Part shown: one piece after another, positions 7,944-9,880 of the stretch | How positions within the stretch are numbered: the stretch's first letter is position 1 | Layout: the number at the start of each line of letters is the position of its first letter | Assembly: GCA_013816725.1 (NCBI GenBank) | Contig: JACDEA010000051.1 | Location: 1-9,880, forward strand | Length of the DNA stretch: 9,880 nt | Origin: Actinomycetota bacterium | GTDB taxonomy: Bacteria; Actinomycetota; Acidimicrobiia; Acidimicrobiales; JACDEA01 | Direction: 5' to 3' | Program-made: the position numbers and the translations under genes | The notes under the pieces: generated by a model | The model's database searches: none | What the model was told of the DNA's origin: nothing | The model's input: the letters and a program-made list of their open reading frames with translations, nothing else

Positions 7944-9697
7944 GGGGCGACCGTAGCGCTGTGGTGCGCGCAGACCACCACCGTTACTCGGGGCGACGCG
8001 GTGCGCACCTCGATCTGCCACGGTCCAACCGCGGCGCGATCGCCGGCGACGACGCCGGTGGACCCGCCGCGCAGGACGGCCCGCACGTGGACCCGCTGCT
8101 TGATGGCGTCTAAAGCGGCGGCCGGCCGCTGCGCCGTAGTCGAGAGCACCGCCAAGTCGACCCTGCCGATGCCCCGCTGACGCAACGCGGCTAACGCAGC
8201 GTCGGGGCGCACCTCGCCGACGACGATCAACGTCGCGCCGTCTTGTCGCCACGCACGCAGTCCGGCGGCGATCTCCTCGCCGCCGAGGACGTTCGGGCCG
8301 GTTCGCCCTGCGCCGAGCAGCGCCGACACGACGAGCGCGCTCACCGCGACGAGTGCGGTGCGGCGGTGTCCGAGCGCGACGAGTATCAGCGCGCCGGCCA
8401 GGGCCATCGCGGCGCCCAGCCCGACGTGACCGAGCGGAGCGCGGCTGGCCACCCGGGCGACCAGCGCGACCCAGCCGATCAGAACTCGCGTGGGGATGTG
8501 GAGCAGCGCGGCAGCGGGTGCGGGTGACCATCCGGCGACCACGCCGCTCGTCATCCCCCACACCACGATTGGTCCGGCGGCCGGGATGGCGACGAGGTTG
8601 GCCGGGATCGACGCCATGGGCAACGGGCCGAAGATCGGGATGAGCACCGGCGCCACGCCGACCTGCGCGGCGATCGTGACAGCCATGGCTGCCGCGATCG
8701 GGCGCGGTCCAGGGAGGCGATGGGCGATGGGACCGGCAAGCAGCGCGATGCCCGTGCACGCACCGACCGACAGGAGGAACCCAACCGACCGAACGAGCAT
8801 CGGGTCGACGACGAGGAGGCCGGTCACGGCCAGCGCGAGGACGCGGACCGCGGAGGCCGGGCGACCGAGCACCGTCGCGGTCATGGCGATGGCGGCCATC
8901 GCTTCGGCCCGCAGCACCGACGGCTCCCACCGGGTGAGGACCCCGAACAGGAACAGCACCGCGAGGCCGAGCGCGAGACGGCTGCGCAAGCTGGTCCGGC
9001 GCAGGACGGGCGCGGCCAGCGCCAGAACGAAGGCCACGTTCTCGCCGGACACGACCAGAAGGTGACTCAGGCCCGAGCCGCGGAAGTCATCAGTGATGGT
9101 CGGGGGCTGGCCGCGGTCGTCGCCCAGGACGAACCCCGAGAACAACGACCGCTGGTCATCGGGCATCGACGACGCTCCCCGCAGCAGGGTGCGGCGCAGG
9201 CCGTTGGCCAGGCGCGCCGGTGGCGATCCCGGCCACCAACGCCCGACGCGATCGACGTTCAGTTGCGCGGCGATGTGGCGCCGGGCCAAGCGGGCGGCCA
9301 TCGTCGCCGGCACCGCCCTCAACCCTCCGGCGACCTCGACCCGCTCACCGGCCAGCCTGTTATACAGCCCGCCGGCGGCGCCGCCCCGCGCCCACGCCTC
9401 GAGGTGGCGGTGACCGACGCGCAGTTCAACGCGGAGCGCGCCGGCGATGGGCTCCGGATCGGTGAGCAATGTCGCCGTTGCGGTGATGGTCGTCGGCTGC
9501 GGTGGCGTGAGCCCGGCCCACGACCGGGCCGACATCGCCGAAGTGAGCAACGCCACGCCGATCACGAGCAGGGTCGGCCGCCGCGCCGCGAAAGCGAGGG
9601 CGCACAATCCGAGAGCGAGGACCAACGGGACTCCACGCGGCACCAGCGCGCCGCCGGCCGCGGCCGCCGCCATTGCGACCGTGTAGCGATCGCTCAT
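7934..9697 (-). CDS. comEC: ComEC/Rec2-type DNA uptake channel with degenerate C-terminal domain
   Basis: A 587-residue polytopic membrane protein. ComEC forms the channel that moves single-stranded DNA across the cytoplasmic membrane during natural transformation. Two hydrophobic segments lie at about 10-57, followed by an OB-like region (about 70-135). The Competence domain (about 185-440) contains the hallmark GSGLSHLLVVSGENVAF (207-223) and many membrane helices. Typical ComEC proteins continue with a metallo-beta-lactamase domain of over 200 residues opening with DVGQGDA. Here only about 120 residues remain (465-587), no DVGQGDA is present, and where the HxHxDH metal motif belongs (after VDLAVL) the sequence is STTAQRPAAA (519-528). 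The family call is firm; nuclease activity of the tail is unlikely. ATG 9697 starts 15 nt after comEA, without a clear ribosome binding site. Confidence 0.92.
   Translation of the reverse strand: MSDRYTVAMAAAAAGGALVPRGVPLVLALGLCALAFAARRPTLLVIGVALLTSAMSARSWAGLTPPQPTTITATATLLTDPEPIAGALRVELRVGHRHLEAWARGGAAGGLYNRLAGERVEVAGGLRAVPATMAARLARRHIAAQLNVDRVGRWWPGSPPARLANGLRRTLLRGASSMPDDQRSLFSGFVLGDDRGQPPTITDDFRGSGLSHLLVVSGENVAFVLALAAPVLRRTSLRSRLALGLAVLFLFGVLTRWEPSVLRAEAMAAIAMTATVLGRPASAVRVLALAVTGLLVVDPMLVRSVGFLLSVGACTGIALLAGPIAHRLPGPRPIAAAMAVTIAAQVGVAPVLIPIFGPLPMASIPANLVAIPAAGPIVVWGMTSGVVAGWSPAPAAALLHIPTRVLIGWVALVARVASRAPLGHVGLGAAMALAGALILVALGHRRTALVAVSALVVSALLGAGRTGPNVLGGEEIAAGLRAWRQDGATLIVVGEVRPDAALAALRQRGIGRVDLAVLSTTAQRPAAALDAIKQRVHVRAVLRGGSTGVVAGDRAAVGPWQIEVRTASPRVTVVVCAHHSATVAPCS
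7950..7955 (-). promoter_or_regulatory. -10 box of a putative internal leaderless promoter for folP-holA
   Basis: TACGGT on the minus strand, inside the 3' end of comEC, lies 6 nt before GTG 7943 with no Shine-Dalgarno in between. This is the same geometry as at two other starts in the window. It would let folP and holA be expressed apart from the competence genes. No good -35 is seen. Confidence 0.35.
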
Positions 9698-9712
9698 CGT
9701 CGCCGAGAGCGG

Positions 9713-9880
9713 CTAGCTGACGCGGACATGGGCCTTGAGCTGGGCGAGCTTGGCCTCGCCGATCCCGCGAACCTCGAGCAGCTGGTTGACCGATCGAAAG
9801 CGCCCGTGCTGGGTGCGGTACTCGACGATGGCTTGGGCCGTGGCCGGCCCGACGCCCGGTAGCGCCTCCAACTGCGTGGC
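9713..9880 (-). CDS. comEA: ComEA-type helix-hairpin-helix DNA-binding protein (5' partial)
   Basis: The last 55 residues of a gene entering from the right edge on the minus strand, ending with TAG at 9715-9713. The sequence is a textbook ComEA helix-hairpin-helix pair: LEALPGVGPATAQAIVEYR, then FRSVNQLLEVRGIGEAKLAQL. The two hairpins PGVGP and RGIGE bind the DNA backbone. In ComEA this domain follows an N-terminal membrane anchor and a SLBB domain, both outside the window, and holds incoming double-stranded DNA outside the membrane for ComEC. Position directly before comEC, 15 nt apart, confirms the assignment over other HhH proteins. Confidence 0.92.
   Translation of the reverse strand, partial: ATQLEALPGVGPATAQAIVEYRTQHGRFRSVNQLLEVRGIGEAKLAQLKAHVRVS

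Noticed and set aside
7944..8930. Upstream extension of the folP frame by about 329 codons
   Set aside because: It lies wholly inside comEC in another frame and is arginine-rich without family similarity; DHPS homology begins just after GTG 7943.
8720..9862. Long + strand open frame of 380 codons opposite comEC and comEA
   Set aside because: Its product is a hydrophilic R/Q/E/H-rich sequence that mirrors the hydrophobic codons of comEC; no domain is recognisable.

Overview
The window looks like a chromosomal core region of a high-GC actinobacterium. Base composition is G+C-rich by eye, GTG starts are common, and several genes seem to have leaderless promoters (a TAnnnT box 6-7 nt before the start codon with no Shine-Dalgarno). 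The mix of comEA-comEC-folP-holA, rpsT, lepA, a DUF4012 protein and a sortase-like surface protein fits Acidimicrobiia best. That placement is an inference from gene content and style, not from a marker search.

Layout, left to right. (1) On the + strand, positions 1-2565 hold the 3' part of a membrane-anchored DUF4012 protein (its start lies outside the window), then a small secreted protein of unknown function ending in an LSRTG-helix-Arg tail. (2) On the - strand, 4809-2576 hold an SRPBCC-fold gene overlapping lepA (elongation factor 4) by an ATGA junction. (3) A perfect 20-bp inverted repeat at 4832-4878 separates that pair from an upstream D-2-hydroxyacid dehydrogenase gene (- strand, 5814-4891). 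(4) A 46-bp divergent gap leads to rpsT (bS20, + strand, 5861-6130). (5) From the right edge down to 6127, the - strand carries a tight operon: comEA (partial), comEC, folP (FolP2-like), holA. rpsT and holA converge, and their stop codons share one CTAG.

Most of the window is housekeeping: translation (lepA, rpsT), replication (holA) and DNA uptake (comEA, comEC). No stretch of 300 bases lacks a gene; the gaps are 1839-1929, 2566-2575, 4810-4890, 5815-5860 and 9698-9712. I saw no tRNA, rRNA, CRISPR array, insertion sequence or defence system. I do not see a clearly new multi-gene system. The best leads are the 20-bp hairpin, a DHPS paralogue with altered pABA-loop residues inside the competence operon, a ComEC whose metallo-beta-lactamase tail has lost its metal ligands, and a variant cell-wall sorting signal.
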